Below, piece by piece: positions 5,579 through 7,075 of a stretch of 7,075 nucleotides of DNA (positions are counted from its first letter, which is position 1; the number at the start of each line of letters is the position of its first letter). The notes under the pieces are model-generated. The model had not been told where the DNA came from. It ran no database searches and worked only from the letters and a program-made list of their open reading frames with translations. Location of the stretch: contig CAZIVE010000133.1 of the NCBI GenBank assembly GCA_964542435.1, positions 1 to 7,075 on the forward strand, given 5' to 3'. Position numbers and translations under genes: made by a program. This DNA is from CAZIVE01 sp964542435. GTDB taxonomy: Bacteria; Bacteroidota; Bacteroidia; Bacteroidales; Tannerellaceae.

Positions 5579-6406
5579 ATGACATTTCTGACAAGACATA
5601 TTTTGAAATGGGTAAGGAACATCTTTATCGGGATATTCCTATCTACTGTTGTTGCCGTGGTCGTTCTGAAATACTTCCCGGTCTATTTTACTCCGTTGAT
5701 GTTCATTCGTCTGGGCGAACAGATCAAGGACGGTGATCATGTGGCTTTGCATCATCATTGGGTGCCTATCGAGGAGATTGCCCAGCCGATGGTTCAGGCG
5801 GTCGTCGCTTCCGAAGATAATCTCTTCATGCAGCATCACGGATTTGATATCGACCAGATCGAACAGGCGCGCGAAGAGGCAGAACGGGGCAAACGTGTAC
5901 GTGGTGCAAGTACCATTTCTCAGCAGACTGCCAAGAATGTCTTTCTGTGGCCGGGCAAGAGTTATGTCCGCAAAGGATTGGAAGCCTATTTCACGCTGCT
6001 CATCGAATGGATCTGGGGAAAACAGAGAATTATGGAGGTTTATCTCAACTCAATCGAGATGGGCGATGGAATTTATGGCGTGCAGTCTGTTGCGAAATTG
6101 CATTTCAATAAAGATGCGAAGGATCTGACACGACGTGAAGCGGCATTGATCGCTGCCACACTGCCCAATCCCCGCCGGTTCAATTCGGCCAATCCTTCTC
6201 CTTACATGCGCCGCCGTCAGGCTCAGATCGTTTCCATCATGGGCAAGCTGATGCGCATCGAGATGGGTTATGGAGCCAATGATGACGAATTTGATACAAG
6301 TAAAATAAGAAAGAGAAAGAAATGGAGAGCTTCCGCTACATTGACATGGGACGCATCGACTACGAAGATGCTCTTGCCCGCCAAACAGATGTCTTTAACC
6401 GATTAA
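5579..6406 (+). CDS. mtgA: Monofunctional biosynthetic peptidoglycan glycosyltransferase
   Basis: A family GT51 enzyme that polymerises lipid II into glycan strands at the outer face of the inner membrane, without the transpeptidase domain of class A penicillin-binding proteins. A single N-terminal membrane anchor lies at about 13-32. The GT51 motifs follow in order: ASEDNLFMQHHGFD (77-90, catalytic Glu79), RGASTISQQTAKNVFL (108-123), GKQRIMEVYLNSIEMGDGIY (147-166) and LTRREAALIAATLPNP (183-198). The catalytic domain is complete and ends near residue 225. At 275 residues it is somewhat long: the last 28 residues (248-275) are encoded inside lipB and look like read-through rather than domain sequence. 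Both other frames stop just before lipB (TAA at 6301-6303 and 6306-6308), so a one-base change or error near the 3' end would shorten the protein to end before lipB. ATG 5579 begins MTFLTRH, a basic lead-in to the anchor, after an A/G-rich GGAAAAAGAA. Confidence 0.93.
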   Translation: MTFLTRHILKWVRNIFIGIFLSTVVAVVVLKYFPVYFTPLMFIRLGEQIKDGDHVALHHHWVPIEEIAQPMVQAVVASEDNLFMQHHGFDIDQIEQAREEAERGKRVRGASTISQQTAKNVFLWPGKSYVRKGLEAYFTLLIEWIWGKQRIMEVYLNSIEMGDGIYGVQSVAKLHFNKDAKDLTRREAALIAATLPNPRRFNSANPSPYMRRRQAQIVSIMGKLMRIEMGYGANDDEFDTSKIRKRKKWRASATLTWDASTTKMLLPAKQMSLTD

Positions 6407-6987
6407 TTCAGGCTAAGGTGGAGAATCGCGAGGAGGAGAGCGTTCTCTTCTTTGCGGAGCATAACCCTGTGCTGACTTTGGGCAAGAGCGGCAAGGAAAC
6501 CAATCTGCTCGTCTCTGAAGAACGTCTGAAGGCTCTCGGCGTCTCCTTCTATCATGTCACTCGTGGCGGCGACATTACCTATCACGGTCCCGGACAGATT
6601 ACGGGTTATCCGGTTTTCGATCTCGACAAATGGAATCTTGGACTGAAGGATTATATCTATAAGATGGAAGATGTCATCATTCGATTTCTGGCACTTTACA
6701 ACATCAAAGGTGAAAAGATGAATGAAGCTACCGGCGTCTGGCTTGATCCGAACGATCCGAAACGTGCCCGTAAGATTTGCGCGATAGGCGTCAAAAGCAG
6801 CCGTTTCGTCACGATGCATGGTTTCGCTCTCAACATCAACACCGATTTGAACTATTTTCATCTCATCAATCCGTGCGGTTTTGTGGACAAAGGCGTTACC
6901 TCATTAGCCAAGGAGTTGGGCGAACCTCAGGATTTCGAGAAGGCCAAACTCCAACTGCTGGCGCTGTTCAGAGAAAGTTTCGCTTGA
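6322..6987 (+). CDS. lipB: Octanoyltransferase (lipoyl-protein ligase B)
   Basis: A 221-residue cytoplasmic enzyme that moves octanoate from octanoyl-acyl carrier protein to a lysine of lipoyl domains in 2-oxoacid dehydrogenases or the glycine cleavage H protein, the first step of endogenous lipoate synthesis. The signature RGGDITYHGPGQ is at 81-92, followed by the region with ATGVW (136-140), KICAIGVK (151-158, catalytic Lys151) and HLINPCGF (180-187, catalytic Cys185). Both catalytic residues are present and the length is normal. The start is well fixed: an in-frame TAA at 6301-6303 lies 18 nt before ATG 6322, with A/G-rich AAGAAAGAGAAAGAA between, and MESFRYIDMGRIDYEDA aligns with usual family N-termini. 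The first 85 nt overlap mtgA in another frame, suggesting co-transcription and perhaps translational coupling. The partner lipA is not in the window. Confidence 0.95.
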   Translation: MESFRYIDMGRIDYEDALARQTDVFNRLIQAKVENREEESVLFFAEHNPVLTLGKSGKETNLLVSEERLKALGVSFYHVTRGGDITYHGPGQITGYPVFDLDKWNLGLKDYIYKMEDVIIRFLALYNIKGEKMNEATGVWLDPNDPKRARKICAIGVKSSRFVTMHGFALNINTDLNYFHLINPCGFVDKGVTSLAKELGEPQDFEKAKLQLLALFRESFA

Positions 6988-7075
6988 TCTCTCTTCCCCG
7001 GAGTTTTTTCTATTTATCCCCAAACTCTTTTTCCCATTTCGGGAAAGGGCTGAAATGTCAGGAAGGGCATTTCCC
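6988..7075. other. Non-coding tail after lipB with small inverted repeats
   Basis: No gene is visible in these 88 nt. A T-run (TTTTTTCTATTT) lies about 20 nt after the lipB stop but is not preceded by a convincing stem. Further on, TTTCCC (7030-7035) pairs with GGGAAA (7041-7046) around ATTTC, and the same GGGAAA could instead pair with TTTCCC at 7070-7075; CATTTC (7035-7040) could also pair with GAAATG (7052-7057). The structure may continue past the window edge, so its role cannot be judged here. Confidence 0.5.

Noticed and set aside
6403..6861. 152-codon minus-strand open frame
   Set aside because: It is a shadow of lipB, whose catalytic motifs are all present in the plus frame.
6992..7016. 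Intrinsic terminator right after lipB (CTTCCCCGGAG then T-run)
   Set aside because: Possible pairing before the T-run is about three base pairs, too short to call a stem.
1..7075. CRISPR arrays, tRNA or rRNA genes, insertion sequences, phage or defence genes
   Set aside because: I searched by eye on both strands and saw no regularly spaced repeats, cloverleaf-like sequence, transposase, integrase or recognised defence domain.

Overview
The window looks like Bacteroidota chromosomal sequence, most likely Bacteroidales and plausibly Prevotellaceae. The evidence is moderate GC, near-absence of Shine-Dalgarno sequences, Bacteroidetes-type -7 boxes (TAnnTTTG) ahead of several genes, a membrane-anchored AraC-type regulator, and a DUF2442 protein with a C-terminal helix-turn-helix. 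The genus is inference. It is a draft assembly: 100 Ns at 5022-5121 are probably a fixed-length scaffold gap, and they remove the start of one gene.

Layout, left to right: a lipoprotein of the calcineurin-like metallophosphoesterase superfamily (minus, 14-1399). Divergent from it is a multi-membrane-span protein with a C-terminal AraC DNA-binding domain (plus, 1620-2753). A second, soluble AraC regulator with a cupin-like sensor (minus, 2768-3685) converges on the first with only 14 nt between the stop codons. Divergent from the second regulator is a secreted alpha/beta-hydrolase esterase (plus, 3826-4839), followed by a hairpin at 4920-4953 and the gap. After the gap come a 5'-truncated DUF2442-HTH protein (plus, 5122-5529), the monofunctional peptidoglycan glycosyltransferase mtgA (plus, 5579-6406) and the octanoyltransferase lipB (plus, 6322-6987). 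The lipB start lies inside the 3' end of mtgA, an 85-nt overlap. The last 88 nt are non-coding and contain small inverted repeats.

How the parts may work together: the left half is two divergent regulator/target pairs, lipoprotein phosphoesterase with membrane AraC and AraC with secreted esterase. Each spacer carries repeats that could be operators. The esterase promoter has a perfect -7 box but no visible -33 box, and a TGTAC-N5-GTACA repeat sits where an activator might bind; this suggests, but does not prove, activation by the neighbouring AraC protein. The right half is mostly housekeeping (cell-wall polymerisation, lipoate synthesis). I found no CRISPR array, tRNA, rRNA, insertion sequence or clear mobile element. 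Nothing here amounts to a clearly new system. The best leads are the sequence hidden in the gap beside the DUF2442 gene, the two regulatory spacers and the mtgA-lipB overlap.
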